This document shows positions 18,356 to 26,714 of a DNA stretch of 64,000 nucleotides, piece after piece. A program made the translations under genes and the position numbers. Location: NCBI RefSeq assembly GCF_016065055.1, contig NZ_CP065856.1, positions 2,355,836-2,419,835 of the forward strand, read 5' to 3'. Below the pieces are notes generated by a model. It saw only the letters and a list, made by a program, of their open reading frames with translations, was not told the DNA's origin and made no database searches. How positions within the stretch are numbered: position 1 is the stretch's first letter; every line of letters begins with the position of its first letter. The stretch comes from Halosimplex litoreum (lineage in GTDB: Archaea > Halobacteriota > Halobacteria > Halobacteriales > Haloarculaceae).

Positions 18356-19636
18356 ATGAGAGACGCGACGGCAGTCGTCGGTGCGGCGCTGGTCGTGCTG
18401 GCGGCGGTGGGCGCGGTGCCCGCCGCGGCCGGTGCCGGCGCGCCAGCGAGTGCGTCGGATACGGGAGCGGGTGCGGCGAGCGCGGGTGCGCTCGCGGACA
18501 CCCACTGCACGTACCCGATGACCGTCACCGACGCGACGGGAACGGAGGTACGGATCGACGAGGACCCCGACCGACTCGCCGCGCTCGCACCGAGCGCCGC
18601 CCAGATCCTCTGGAGTATCGGCGCGGACGACGAGACGGTCGCGATCCCACAGGACTACTACGTCGACTATCTGAACGACACCGAGGGCAAGACCGACGTG
18701 GTCAACGACGACGGCTCGATCGTCACCGAGGCGGTCGTCGGCGCCCAGCCCGACCTGGTGCTCGCACCGAACGTCGTCCCCAACGAGACCGTCGAGACGC
18801 TGCGCTCCAGCGGCCTGACGGTCTACAAGTTCGACGCGGCGTCGGACCTCGAAGACGTGGCAGCCAAGATCGAGCTGTTCGGCCAGCTCACCGGCAACTA
18901 CGAGGCCGCGGGGCAGACGAGCGCCGAGATGCGCGGGCAGGTCCAGGCGGTCCGTGACGCCGTGAGCGGCGAGGACAACCCCCGGGTGTTCTTCTCGCTC
19001 GGCGCCGGGTACACCGCCGGCGAGGATACGTTCGTCGGCCAGATCGTCGCCGCGGCGGGCGGCGACAACGTCGCCGCCGGCGAGATCGACACCTCCAACG
19101 GCTACGGCACGCTCAGCAGCGAGGTCGTCACCCAGAACGACCCCGAGTGGATAATCCAGAACGGCCAGTTCGGCACCGTTCCGAACACCGCGGCGTTCAA
19201 CGGGACCACGGCGGTCCAGGAGGGCAACGTCGTCCGCGTGAACCGGAACTTCATGACCCAGAACGGCCCGAAGAACGTCCAGGCGCTGAAGACGATCGCG
19301 CAGGCGCTCCACCCCGAGGCCTACGAAGCCGTCGACTTCTCGGCCGTGGAGACGCCCCAGCCCGCGACGTGTTCGACACCGACGCCGACCGCGACGCCGA
19401 CCCCGGCCCCGCCGACGGACAGCACGCCCGAGAGCGAGGGCGCGATGGACACCGACGGGACCGCGACCGCGACGACGATGGACACCGACGGGACCGCGAC
19501 CCCGACCGCCGAGTCCGAGAACGGCGCGGGGTCGCCCGTCGGAACGACCACCAGCGGCGACGGCCCCGGCTTCGGCGCGGCGACGGCGCTCGTCGCCCTG
19601 CTCGCGGGCGCGCTCGTCGCTCGGCGTGATCGGTAA
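18356..19636 (+). CDS. btuF: PGF-CTERM-anchored periplasmic-binding protein of the BtuF type
   Basis: 426 residues. A signal peptide (about 1-27) precedes a BtuF/FepB-like domain (about 52-335) with the opening pattern [23 protein letters not shown] low-complexity Thr/Pro/Ser linker follows. The last 25 residues have the archaeal sorting signal: PGFGAATAL, a hydrophobic stretch, then RRDR. This is the PGF-CTERM tripartite form, normally cut by archaeosortase A and lipid-attached. It captures the corrinoid for BtuCD and is divergently transcribed from them. Confidence 0.9.
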   Translation: MRDATAVVGAALVVLAAVGAVPAAAGAGAPASASDTGAGAASAGALADTHCTYPMTVTDATGTEVRIDEDPDRLAALAPSAAQILWSIGADDETVAIPQDYYVDYLNDTEGKTDVVNDDGSIVTEAVVGAQPDLVLAPNVVPNETVETLRSSGLTVYKFDAASDLEDVAAKIELFGQLTGNYEAAGQTSAEMRGQVQAVRDAVSGEDNPRVFFSLGAGYTAGEDTFVGQIVAAAGGDNVAAGEIDTSNGYGTLSSEVVTQNDPEWIIQNGQFGTVPNTAAFNGTTAVQEGNVVRVNRNFMTQNGPKNVQALKTIAQALHPEAYEAVDFSAVETPQPATCSTPTPTATPTPAPPTDSTPESEGAMDTDGTATATTMDTDGTATPTAESENGAGSPVGTTTSGDGPGFGAATALVALLAGALVARRDR

Positions 19637-20325
19637 GAACGTACCTGAACTCTGATTTTTTCGGCGAGAGTGCGCGAGTACTGCGACGACTCTGCGCAAC
19701 CGCGACCGCAGACAGCGCGAACTACCGGGGCGACAGCTCGCGAGCCACTGCGACCGCAGACTGCGTGAAAGCCCCGGCCGTCTTCGGTCGAGGGTAGCGA
19801 GGGACCGAAGATCCCTCGGACAGTCGGGCGACTCCGCCGCCCGACGATCTCGCTGCGCGTTTCGCTCCCTGCGGTCGCTCCAGTGCTTATTCCGAGAGAG
19901 CAAGCTCTCTCGACGTTCGCCTCACTACGTTCGGCTCACCGTCGCCCGTCTTCCCGAAGACGGCCGCCCGTTTCATTCCCGCCCGCGCAGACTGTCCGGC
20001 CAGCCGATACGGGTGGGAATGAAAGGGGCGACGCGCTCGACGAACCCCGGTGAAGTAAGCACCGCAGGGAGTGGAACGACCGAGGAGCGTGGTTCGAAAG
20101 ACGCCGCCGGCGTCTTTCGTCATCACGAGAGAGCTTCGTTCTCTCGAACGACAGCGAACCGCGGGAGTCGAGCGCGTCGGGGCTTTCACGCTGTTCGCGG
20201 TGGTGAAATCGCCATCGGCTGCGGTCGAGCACGTCGCTCCCGAAACCGCTCCGAGCGATCGACACCGCACGTCCCATCGCGGCGACCGGAAAGACCCTTA
20301 CGTAGCCCGGTTCTCAAGTGCGCGT
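19637..20325. repeat. Hairpin-rich gene-free region (dispersed-repeat-like)
   Basis: 689 bp without a convincing gene hold at least seven near-perfect inverted repeats. Paired arms: 19782-19789/19803-19810 (CTTCGGTC); 19798-19804/19812-19818 (CGAGGGA); 19823-19830/19838-19845 (GTCGGGCG); 19893-19901/19904-19912 (CGAGAGAGC); 19946-19953/19956-19963 (CCGTCTTC); 19971-19980/20015-20024 (TTTCATTCCC); 20096-20106/20108-20118 (GAAAGACGCCG). A further one is 20126-20132/20140-20146 (CGAGAGA). The first two overlap and are alternatives. Such palindromes are common in haloarchaeal intergenic DNA; an ncRNA or decayed mobile element is possible. The srp19 TATA-like box lies at its right end. Confidence 0.6.
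20297..20305 (+). promoter_or_regulatory. TATA-like promoter of srp19-gar1
   Basis: ccttacgta lies about 21-29 nt upstream of ATG 20326. This is the usual distance for a leaderless haloarchaeal mRNA. Confidence 0.45.
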
Positions 20326-20604
20326 ATGGTCGAGAACGTCATCTGGCCGGCGGCGCTCGACGCCTCCTGCACGCGCAGCGAGGGGCGTCGGGTAGCGAAG
20401 GACCTCGCCGTGTCGGAGCCGACGGTCGACGAGATCGCACAGGCCGTCCAGCAGGTGGGCTACGACGCCGTCATCGAGCGCGACATGACCTACCCCCGCG
20501 AGTACGAACCCCGCGGGCGCGTCCTCGTCAAGGACGCCGACGACGCGAGCAAGAGCGACCTGCTGGGCGCTGTCGCCGCGTATCTCGGCGTCATCCGGGA
20601 GTGA
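20326..20604 (+). CDS. srp19: Signal recognition particle protein SRP19
   Basis: A 92-residue RNA-binding protein that folds the SRP 7S RNA so that SRP54 can bind. The haloarchaeal pattern is clear: [33 protein letters not shown] near the N-terminus and [14 protein letters not shown] later. Length is normal. It is followed after 19 nt by gar1, a pairing seen across Archaea. ATG 20326 was chosen over the in-frame 20071 start, which runs through the hairpin region and has no family character. Confidence 0.95.
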   Translation: MVENVIWPAALDASCTRSEGRRVAKDLAVSEPTVDEIAQAVQQVGYDAVIERDMTYPREYEPRGRVLVKDADDASKSDLLGAVAAYLGVIRE

Positions 20605-20623
20605 GTTCCGTGGAGGGTCCACG

Positions 20624-20851
20624 GTGAAACGCGTCGGCGAGGTCGTCCGGATCGCCCAGCACCTCGCGGTCGTCCGCGCCCCCGACGCCGACCACGTCGA
20701 CATCGGCACGCCCGTCGTCGACGAGAACCTCGACGACCTGGGGCGGGTCGTCGACGTGTTCGGGCCGGTCGAACGACCGTACCTGGCGGTCACGACCGAC
20801 GACGACGTCCATCTCCCGGCGCTGGTCGGGTCGGCGCTGTACGCGCGCTGA
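20624..20851 (+). CDS. gar1: H/ACA ribonucleoprotein subunit Gar1
   Basis: 75 residues starting at GTG 20624. The beta-barrel core pattern is visible (VGEVVRIAQHLAVVRAPD, GTPVVDENLDDLGRVVDVFGPVERPYLAV). Gar1 joins Cbf5, Nop10 and L7Ae to make pseudouridine in rRNA under guide RNA control. It follows srp19 after a 19-nt gap, almost surely in one transcript. Confidence 0.93.
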   Translation: MKRVGEVVRIAQHLAVVRAPDADHVDIGTPVVDENLDDLGRVVDVFGPVERPYLAVTTDDDVHLPALVGSALYAR

Positions 20852-20943
20852 GCGGACCGTCCGGTGGACGAACCGTGGACCGAGACACGTCGACGGAAGG
20901 GCAGAAAACCGTTCTGGCGCGAAAAAGGCCGTTTAGAGGCTGT

Positions 20944-21354
20944 TCAGGCGCTCGGGGACCCCATCTCCGTGGGTTCCTCGCGGGTCATCATGCCGCCGAT
21001 GGCGCCGCCGAGCGTGGCCGGGATGGCGCCGAGGGCGATGAGCACGAGCGCGGCGAGCGCGAAGCCGACGGTCGCGAAGACGCCGCCGAGCGACAGCGTG
21101 ACGACGGAGGTCACGAGGCCGAGCACGGTCAGCGCCGCGAGGACGACGATGGAGCCGATGGTGCCGGCGAGGAACCCGTTCCAGGCGCCGTTGGCGACGC
21201 CGGTGTGAGCGAGGTACCCCGCCATGAACCCACCGATGACCGCGCCGAGGGCGGTCCCGAACACCGCGAGCGGTCCGACGAATGCACCGACGAGGCCCAG
21301 CACGATGATGGTGATGAAGCCGGCTCCGACGGCGCGCCAGTTAGTTGCTACCAT
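20944..21354 (-). CDS. DUF5518-like small membrane protein
   Basis: 136 residues with about four hydrophobic segments and Gly-rich helices (GAVIGGFMAGYLAHTGVANGAWNGFLAGTIGSI). This pattern fits the haloarchaeal DUF5518 family as I recall it; function unknown. The start at ATG 21354 (MVATNWRAVGAGF) was chosen because the longer frame to 21813 is unlike any protein. It converges on gar1. Confidence 0.75.
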   Translation of the reverse strand: MVATNWRAVGAGFITIIVLGLVGAFVGPLAVFGTALGAVIGGFMAGYLAHTGVANGAWNGFLAGTIGSIVVLAALTVLGLVTSVVTLSLGGVFATVGFALAALVLIALGAIPATLGGAIGGMMTREEPTEMGSPSA

Positions 21355-21568
21355 AGTGTCTAGAGAATGGCGTGGAGAGGCAATAAACGGGTATTGACCG
21401 TTGCTGTGGGATACGTGCCGATATTCGAGAGATGCTGAACAGTTCAGTACGGGCGACGGTTCCCCGAGCGTCCGGGAGGCCGAAACCGCGCTCGTTCGAG
21501 CGTCGCGCGCGGCCGCCCTGCCGCTGTCGCCACACTGCTTACACGGCTCCGGCCACAACGGGGGACGG

Positions 21569-22492
21569 ATGCGACTCGTTTCGAACGGGCGCGGCGTCGG
21601 CGTCACGGAAGCGATCCACGAGCTGGCGGCGTGGCCGGTCGTCCTCGTGTTCGGGCTGGTCACCCAGCTCGGTGACGGCTGGTTCCTGTTCGTCCTCGGC
21701 GGCGCGCTGTTGGTCGCCGGCGAGGAGTTCCCGGTTCTGGGGGTCGACCGACGGCGCGCGGTGTTCGTCTTGGCCCTCGCGCTGACGTACGTCGCCGTCG
21801 TCGGGGCGCTCAAGGGCTACTTCGGGCTCGACCGGCCGCCCGGCGCGACCGAGCCGCCGGCGCTGGTACGGTCGCCGGCGCTGTCGTGGGTCCCGGGAGC
21901 GCTGTCGGCGCTGCTGGAGCGCGCCACGACGGCCGAGGGGCCGGGGTTCCCGAGCGGTCACGCGCTCGGGACGACGATGGTCTGGGGTGGGCTGGCGCTG
22001 GTCGTCGACCGGGGGACGGCCCGTCAGCGCGCGGCCGGTGCCGTCGCGATAATCGGGCTCGTCTCGCTCTCGCGGCTCGTCCTGGGCGTCCACTACCTCG
22101 TCGACGTGGTCGCGGGCGTCGCGGTCGGCCTGGTCCTGCTCGGTGCGCTGTACCGGTTGGCCGACGGGGGAACCGAGCCCGGACGGGTCCTCGGAGTCGC
22201 GGTCGCGACGGGGATCGCGGGGCTGTTCACCGGAGTCACGTTCGACAGCGTGGCGGCGACCGGCGGCGCCGTCGGCGGCTGGGTCGTCTGGCGGGCGGTC
22301 GCCGATTCGACGCCGGCTCACCCGACGAACAGCGGGGAGATCGTCGCGGGGTTCGCCGTCCTCGCGGGTGCTGGAGCCCTGTTCGCCGCGCTCGAAGCGG
22401 TCGAGCCGTCGCTCCCGGTCGCGTTCGTCGGGGCCACGCTGGCGGTCGGCGGCGCCGTCGGCGCGCCGCTTTTGGGCGAGCGCGCGGTGTGA
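21569..22492 (+). CDS. PAP2-family membrane phosphatase
   Basis: 307 residues with about nine membrane segments. The three phosphatase motifs are present: K82...RP89-90 (LKGYFGLDRPP), PSGH at 128-131, and SR168-169...H175...D179 (SLSRLVLGVHYLVDV). Family members dephosphorylate lipid pyrophosphates or phosphatidic acid, such as undecaprenyl- or dolichyl-diphosphate. A long loop separates motifs 1 and 2. The start at 21569 (MRLVSNGRG) excludes an upstream run without membrane character. It lies 41 bp before the presenilin-type gene. Confidence 0.9.
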   Translation: MRLVSNGRGVGVTEAIHELAAWPVVLVFGLVTQLGDGWFLFVLGGALLVAGEEFPVLGVDRRRAVFVLALALTYVAVVGALKGYFGLDRPPGATEPPALVRSPALSWVPGALSALLERATTAEGPGFPSGHALGTTMVWGGLALVVDRGTARQRAAGAVAIIGLVSLSRLVLGVHYLVDVVAGVAVGLVLLGALYRLADGGTEPGRVLGVAVATGIAGLFTGVTFDSVAATGGAVGGWVVWRAVADSTPAHPTNSGEIVAGFAVLAGAGALFAALEAVEPSLPVAFVGATLAVGGAVGAPLLGERAV

Positions 22493-22533
22493 GATTGCGT
22501 AACTCTCAAACGCGTCGTGACCGAGGTGTCGGC

Positions 22534-23613
22534 ATGGATCAGCGGTCGCGCGCGTACGTCGCTTCGGGGGCCATCGTCGGCATCTTCCTGCTCGTCCAGC
22601 TCGGGGCGCTCGCGCTGGTCGGCCCGTTCCAGTCGGCCGGCTACCAGGCGACCGCCGACCCCCAGGACCCGACGAACAGCCTCGTCTACGTCGCCTTCAT
22701 CCTCGTGATGACCGGCGTGATGCTGGCGATCATCCGCTTCGGCGTCGACTGGCTGCTCCGGCTCCTCCTTGTGGGGACCGGCGCCTACGTCGGCCTGTTC
22801 GTCTTCCGGGTGCTCGTTCCACCCGTTCTGACGATACCCGTCGGCGGCGTCCCGCTCAACGCCGTCGCCTGGGCCGGTGGACTCCTCCTCGGGGTCGCGC
22901 TGTGGGTTCACCCGGAGTGGTACGTCATCGACGCCGCAGGGGTCGTGATGGGCGCCGGGGCGGCCGCCCTGTTCGGCATCAGCTTCGGCGTCCTCCCGGC
23001 GCTCGTCCTGCTGACCGTGCTCGCCGTCTACGACGCGATCAGCGTCTACGGCACCGAACACATGCTGACGCTGGCCTCCGGCGTGATGAAACTCAAGGTC
23101 CCGATCGTCCTCGTGGTCCCGCTGTCGCTGTCGTACTCCTACCTCGACGCCGGGACGCCCGCCGCGGTCAGCGAGGAGGGAGACGGCGACGAGCCAGCGA
23201 CGCCGGCTGCCAACGGCGGTGAGTCGGCCGAGCCGTCGGCGGTAGACGAGTCCACTGCGGACGCCGATGCGGCCGGAGGCGTCGACGAGGAGATCGAACT
23301 CGACCGCGAGGCGCTGTTCATCGGGCTCGGCGACGCCGTGATCCCGACGGTGCTGGTCGCGAGCGCGGCCTTCTTCGCGCCCGCGACGGTCCCGACCGTC
23401 GACCTGCTGGTGGTCTCGGCGGCGCTCCCGGCGCTGACCGCCATGGTCGGGACGACCGCCGGGCTCGTCGTCCTGCTGTGGATGGTCCTGAAAGGTCGCG
23501 CTCACGCCGGCCTCCCGCTGCTCAACGGCGGCACTATCGCCGGCTACCTCCTCGGCGCCGTCGCCAGCGGGCTCTCGCTGGCCCAGGCGACCGGCGTCAC
23601 TCCATACCTGTGA
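22534..23613 (+). CDS. Presenilin/signal-peptide-peptidase homologue (PSH-type aspartyl protease)
   Basis: A 359-residue multi-pass protease. Catalytic Asp167 lies in VYDAIS and Asp267 in GLGD (264-267), the two hallmarks of GxGD intramembrane aspartyl proteases. The presenilin PAL-like motif appears as GLPLL after the last loop. A hydrophilic acidic loop (about 205-258) separates helices 6 and 7. Substrates in haloarchaea are unknown. Start ATG 22534 excludes an overlapping upstream shadow frame. It is likely co-transcribed with the PAP2 gene. Confidence 0.92.
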   Translation: MDQRSRAYVASGAIVGIFLLVQLGALALVGPFQSAGYQATADPQDPTNSLVYVAFILVMTGVMLAIIRFGVDWLLRLLLVGTGAYVGLFVFRVLVPPVLTIPVGGVPLNAVAWAGGLLLGVALWVHPEWYVIDAAGVVMGAGAAALFGISFGVLPALVLLTVLAVYDAISVYGTEHMLTLASGVMKLKVPIVLVVPLSLSYSYLDAGTPAAVSEEGDGDEPATPAANGGESAEPSAVDESTADADAAGGVDEEIELDREALFIGLGDAVIPTVLVASAAFFAPATVPTVDLLVVSAALPALTAMVGTTAGLVVLLWMVLKGRAHAGLPLLNGGTIAGYLLGAVASGLSLAQATGVTPYL

Positions 23614-23771
23614 GGCCAAACGTCGATCCCCGAACGGTCGGTAATTTCCGTCCAAACCGATCTATAGTGTGCAAGTCTGCCGAAATGGGGGAGATATATA
23701 CAGAATATTAGGGTGTTCGGTGACGTATGTCCACAACGTTTTAGAGGGTGTGTGAGACGATATCAGATAGG
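23614..23771. other. AT-rich promoter region before the interrupted zinc-ribbon frame
   Basis: This stretch is unusually A/T-rich for the window (gagatatatacag near 23690-23702; ttttaga at 23739-23745). The latter lies about 27-33 nt before ATG 23772 and fits a promoter. I see no gene in it. Confidence 0.4.
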
Positions 23772-23942
23772 ATGAGCAAGAGCGAACCGTCGACCCCGGC
23801 GACTCCGAAGTGATCGGCCGCGCCGCGACTCAGCTTCCGCGCCGGGAGCGACCGCGGGTGTCCCCACTGCGGCGACGTGGCGCTGGCGTTCGACCCGAGC
23901 GCGGACCGCGCCCGGTGTCGGAGTTGCGGCGAGACCGCCTGA
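23772..23942 (+). pseudogene. Small two-CxxC zinc-ribbon protein with an in-frame TGA
   Basis: ATG 23772 opens a frame of 13 codons (MSKSEPSTPATPK), then TGA at 23811. The same frame continues for 42 codons with strong GC3 bias and two zinc knuckles, CPHCG and CRSCG, ending at TGA 23940. A TATA-like box precedes the ATG, so a promoter exists. Without the TGA it would be a 56-residue member of the CPxCG-type small zinc-finger proteins common in haloarchaea. No ATG or GTG follows the stop within the zinc part. Likely a pseudogene or a sequencing error; recoding is not known in this class. Confidence 0.55.
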
Positions 23943-24030
23943 CCGGCATCCGCCGCGGGCATCGGTGACCGACCGCCCGACCGCGTCGGTCGCCGACTGA
24001 CCCGTCGGACCGTCCGGCCGTCCGTGCTGT

Positions 24031-25032
24031 CTACTCCTCGAACGCACGGCTCGCGGGCAGGAACTCGACTTCCCGACCCAGCCCGGCGTCGACGGCCTTC
24101 TGGTAGAGCACGTGGGCGGCGGCGACGGTCTCGATGGCGGTGCCGCCGCTGTCGAACAGCGTCACTTCGTCCTCGTGTGTGCGGCCCGGTTCGACGCCGG
24201 CGACGACCTCGCCGAGTTCGGCGTGGACGTGGTCGTCGCCGATCGCGCCCGCCTCGCGGGCGAGCAGGAAGGCGCCGGCGTCGCGCTCGACCCGGTCGCG
24301 CAGATCCGGCACGTACGTGGCCCGGGCGACGGTCTCGCTGTCCACCTCGCGCTTCTCCGGGTCGTACTGTCCCATACAGGTGACGTGGGCGCCGTCGGGC
24401 AGGTGCTCGCCGTCGAACACGGGCTCGGAGGCGGTCGTGGCGGTGATCACCACGTCCGCGTCGACGACCGCCTCGGTGCTCGAATCGACGGCGCGGACCG
24501 TGGGGTCGAGTTCCGCGTCCATCGCCTCTGCGAACGACTCCCGGTTCTCGGGCGACGGCGAAAAGACGCGGACGGTCTCGAAGTCGCGGACGGTGACGGC
24601 CGCGCGGAGCTGGCCGCGGGCCTGCGAGCCGCTGCCGATCACGGCGAGGTCGGTCGCGTCTCCCCGGGCGAGGGCGTCGATACCGACCGCACCGGTCGCG
24701 CCCGTCTTGAACGGGTTGAGGCTGGCGCCGTCGAAGACAGCCAGCGGCGCGCCGGTGTCGGCGTCGAACAGCGGGAGGACGAAGTGGGCGTCGCCCGACC
24801 CGAAGCCGCCGGTGTACATGTAGCCGCCCATCGCCCCGGTCTCGGGCAGGATAGCGCTGTAGCCGGTGAGCATCCCCGGCGGGTCGCCGCCGGTGAGTCG
24901 GGTGCGCGGGCGGGCCGGTGCCCCCTCGCCGCGCTCGCGGTACCCCTCGCGGACCGCGTCGACGTACTCCTCGGCCGTCGCGAGCCCGCTCACGTCGTCG
25001 CTGGTCAGGAACAGCGCCGTGTCGTCCGTCAT
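24031..25032 (-). CDS. Ornithine cyclodeaminase / mu-crystallin family enzyme
   Basis: 333 residues. The N-terminal dimerisation part (GYRERGEGAPARPRTRL ... GGYMYTGGF) is followed by a Rossmann domain with GSGSQARGQL (134-143) and VITATTASEPVF. The family contains ornithine cyclodeaminase, archaeal alanine dehydrogenase (AlaDH) and other imine reductases; the sequence does not settle the substrate. NAD-binding elements are intact. Confidence 0.9.
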   Translation of the reverse strand: MTDDTALFLTSDDVSGLATAEEYVDAVREGYRERGEGAPARPRTRLTGGDPPGMLTGYSAILPETGAMGGYMYTGGFGSGDAHFVLPLFDADTGAPLAVFDGASLNPFKTGATGAVGIDALARGDATDLAVIGSGSQARGQLRAAVTVRDFETVRVFSPSPENRESFAEAMDAELDPTVRAVDSSTEAVVDADVVITATTASEPVFDGEHLPDGAHVTCMGQYDPEKREVDSETVARATYVPDLRDRVERDAGAFLLAREAGAIGDDHVHAELGEVVAGVEPGRTHEDEVTLFDSGGTAIETVAAAHVLYQKAVDAGLGREVEFLPASRAFEE

Positions 25033-25133
25033 AGCTCACGGTAGGGTTAGCGACGGCTTATGGATGTGGGAACGCGAAGGAGCGGGGAGAAACCGAGAGA
25101 CCGCGAAGCAGACGAAGAAACGGAGAGCGGACG

Positions 25134-25355
25134 TCAGTCGGCGGCCTGAAACCCGCCGTCGTCCGCCGGAGTCGAGGCCGGCGTCGAGTCGACGGGGCCG
25201 TTGACGAACATCGCGTGACCGATGAGGCCGACGGCCACGACGGACGCGACCGGGATGGCCGTCGTGAGCGCGAGACCGAAGACGCTGAGCAGCGCCGTGA
25301 TGCCACCGAGCGCGAGCGGGATGAGGCCGAGAACGAGGTCGTAGTATCCAGTCAT
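25134..25355 (-). CDS. Small two-helix membrane protein
   Basis: 73 residues (MTGYYDLVLGLIPLALGG...) with two hydrophobic segments (about 7-28 and 31-51) and an acidic polar tail. I recognise it only as a haloarchaeal small membrane protein of unknown function. A TATA-like box (CTTATGTATT on the minus strand, 25381-25390) at about 26-35 nt supports the start. Confidence 0.65.
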   Translation of the reverse strand: MTGYYDLVLGLIPLALGGITALLSVFGLALTTAIPVASVVAVGLIGHAMFVNGPVDSTPASTPADDGGFQAAD

Positions 25356-25879
25356 AATCTATCATAAACTACAGGGTAGTAATACATAAGCGTTCCCCAA
25401 AATGAGCCGATACCATTCTATATTACCCCTGTATATTTGCTCCGTCGCCACCGGATAACTAACGAAAACTATTCCTATAACTTATGAAACGAGATCGGGT
25501 GTGCGCGCCCCACGAGCGCCGCGAAATCGGCAGCAAGCGGTTTGGGCGTCGGTCTCGCGGCTTCTGACCGCGGTGGAGTGACCCCTGACCGACGTCGAGT
25601 CGACGGTCGGGCCCGGCGAACGGTCACCGTCGGATCGGGCGGTCGGTCACCGGGCCTCGCCACTACACACCGGACGCGGCCTACTATCACGATCGATAAT
25701 CACGGCGGTGAGTGGCGGACCGGTCGATCGCCCGGTGCGGGAAGTCAAACGCGATGGTCGCCCGTTAGAGCGCGTCTGCTACCTATTATCTCGTGTGATA
25801 CTCCGACACATGCACTTATGTTCGGGTGTCGGCAAGGTGTCGGTGGAGGTCGAGGCGGCACGCGCCGGCTCAGGATACA
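25356..25879. other. 524-bp gene-free region, AT-rich on its left side
   Basis: 25356-25490 is clearly A/T-richer than its surroundings, with several TATA-like runs serving the small membrane-protein gene. 25490-25870 returns to high G+C and holds short frames without protein-like sequence. I found no tRNA, repeat array or strong hairpin. The right end must carry the promoter for the gene at 25880. Confidence 0.35.
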
Positions 25880-26050
25880 ATGACGCCAGACGCAACGGAC
25901 GACCCCGACGGACGGACCGGATCGGACGAGCAACGGCGACGGTACGCCGAGCTCAGCATCGGTGACGAGGAGTTCGTCATCTACGACCGCGAGAACCACC
26001 AGGCGTGGCTCCAGTCGACAGTCGCCGTTCCGGTCGAGGAGTCCCAATGA
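25880..26050 (+). CDS. Conserved 56-residue haloarchaeal protein (DUF7331-like)
   Basis: 56 residues starting at ATG 25880. An acidic N-terminus is followed by RYAELSIGDEEFVIYDRENHQAWLQS, a conserved haloarchaeal sequence that I associate with DUF7331. No catalytic or metal motif is seen. Its stop overlaps the ATG of a 22-codon frame at 26047. Confidence 0.7.
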   Translation: MTPDATDDPDGRTGSDEQRRRYAELSIGDEEFVIYDRENHQAWLQSTVAVPVEESQ

Positions 26051-26115
26051 CGACGGATCTCGACGGGGTCGCCCCCGGCGCGGACGTCCCCCTCCGGTAT
26101 CGCGAGACGAACTGA
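26047..26115 (+). CDS. Possible 22-residue microprotein overlapping the upstream gene
   Basis: ATG 26047 overlaps the upstream TGA (ATGA) and opens a 22-codon frame (MTTDLDGVAPGADVPLRYRETN). The overlap is typical of translationally coupled genes, but the frame is too short to judge by composition. Confidence 0.25.
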   Translation: MTTDLDGVAPGADVPLRYRETN

Positions 26116-26255
26116 CCCCACATCCACCCACCGCTGCGGTCCACCCCCTGCGTTCACTCACACCCCTGTGCGGTACTGTCGGGCGCGGTCGTCGACCGCG
26201 CCGCTTTCGCGTTTCACTCCACAGCGACGCTGCACACGCTCGTGACGCGAGCGGG

Positions 26256-26687
26256 TCAGCGGTCCGACGCGAGGACGCTCACCGCGACGCGCCACGGGAC
26301 CAGCAGCGCGAGCGTGACGACGACCGAGACGACGAAGAAGGTCGCCGCGGCCCCGCCCGGGACGACCGCGGTCGCTCGGAGCGCCTGCGCGACCAGCGCC
26401 GCACCGACCCAGGCGGGCACCGTCAGCGCGACCGCTCGCTTCGCCGAGCCGTAGGTGTCGGCCGCGTAGAGCCCGCCGAGCGGGGCGGTGACGGCCCAAC
26501 CGGCGGCGAACGTGAGCACCGTGGCCGCGACGCGACCGGGGTTCGCCGTCGGGTCGATGCTCTCGTGACCGACCGTCACGCCCAACAGGACGAACGCGGC
26601 GATACAGATCAGGTCGCCGAGCGCGACCAGCGCGGTGAACGGCACGGGTTCGACGCGGAGGGCGAGCGCCGTGCGATCGGATGTCAT
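26256..26687 (-). CDS. DUF3054-like membrane protein
   Basis: 143 residues with four membrane segments. The opening (ALGDLICIAAFVLLGVTVGHES) and GWAVTAPLGGLYAADTYGSAKRAV match the DUF3054 family as I recall it. Function is unknown. It lies 27 bp downstream of the methyltransferase gene on the same strand and may be co-transcribed. Confidence 0.8.
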   Translation of the reverse strand: MTSDRTALALRVEPVPFTALVALGDLICIAAFVLLGVTVGHESIDPTANPGRVAATVLTFAAGWAVTAPLGGLYAADTYGSAKRAVALTVPAWVGAALVAQALRATAVVPGGAAATFFVVSVVVTLALLVPWRVAVSVLASDR

Positions 26688-26714
26688 TACTCGAAGGGAG
26701 GCGTCGCCGCCCCT

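Noticed and set aside
19971-20024. CRISPR-like repeat (gggaatgaaa resembles repeat ends)
   Set aside because: The motif occurs once with an inverted partner, not as spaced direct repeats, and no cas genes are present.
20091-20100. ggttcgaa as a possible tRNA T-arm
   Set aside because: No acceptor or anticodon stem can be built around it; it lies in the hairpin cluster. No tRNA was found elsewhere.
20071-20325. N-terminal extension of srp19 to 20071
   Set aside because: SRP19 has about 92 residues in haloarchaea; the extension runs through the palindrome cluster.
26047-26115. Treating the 22-residue frame as a firm gene
   Set aside because: Kept only at low confidence, because overlap alone is weak evidence for so short a frame.
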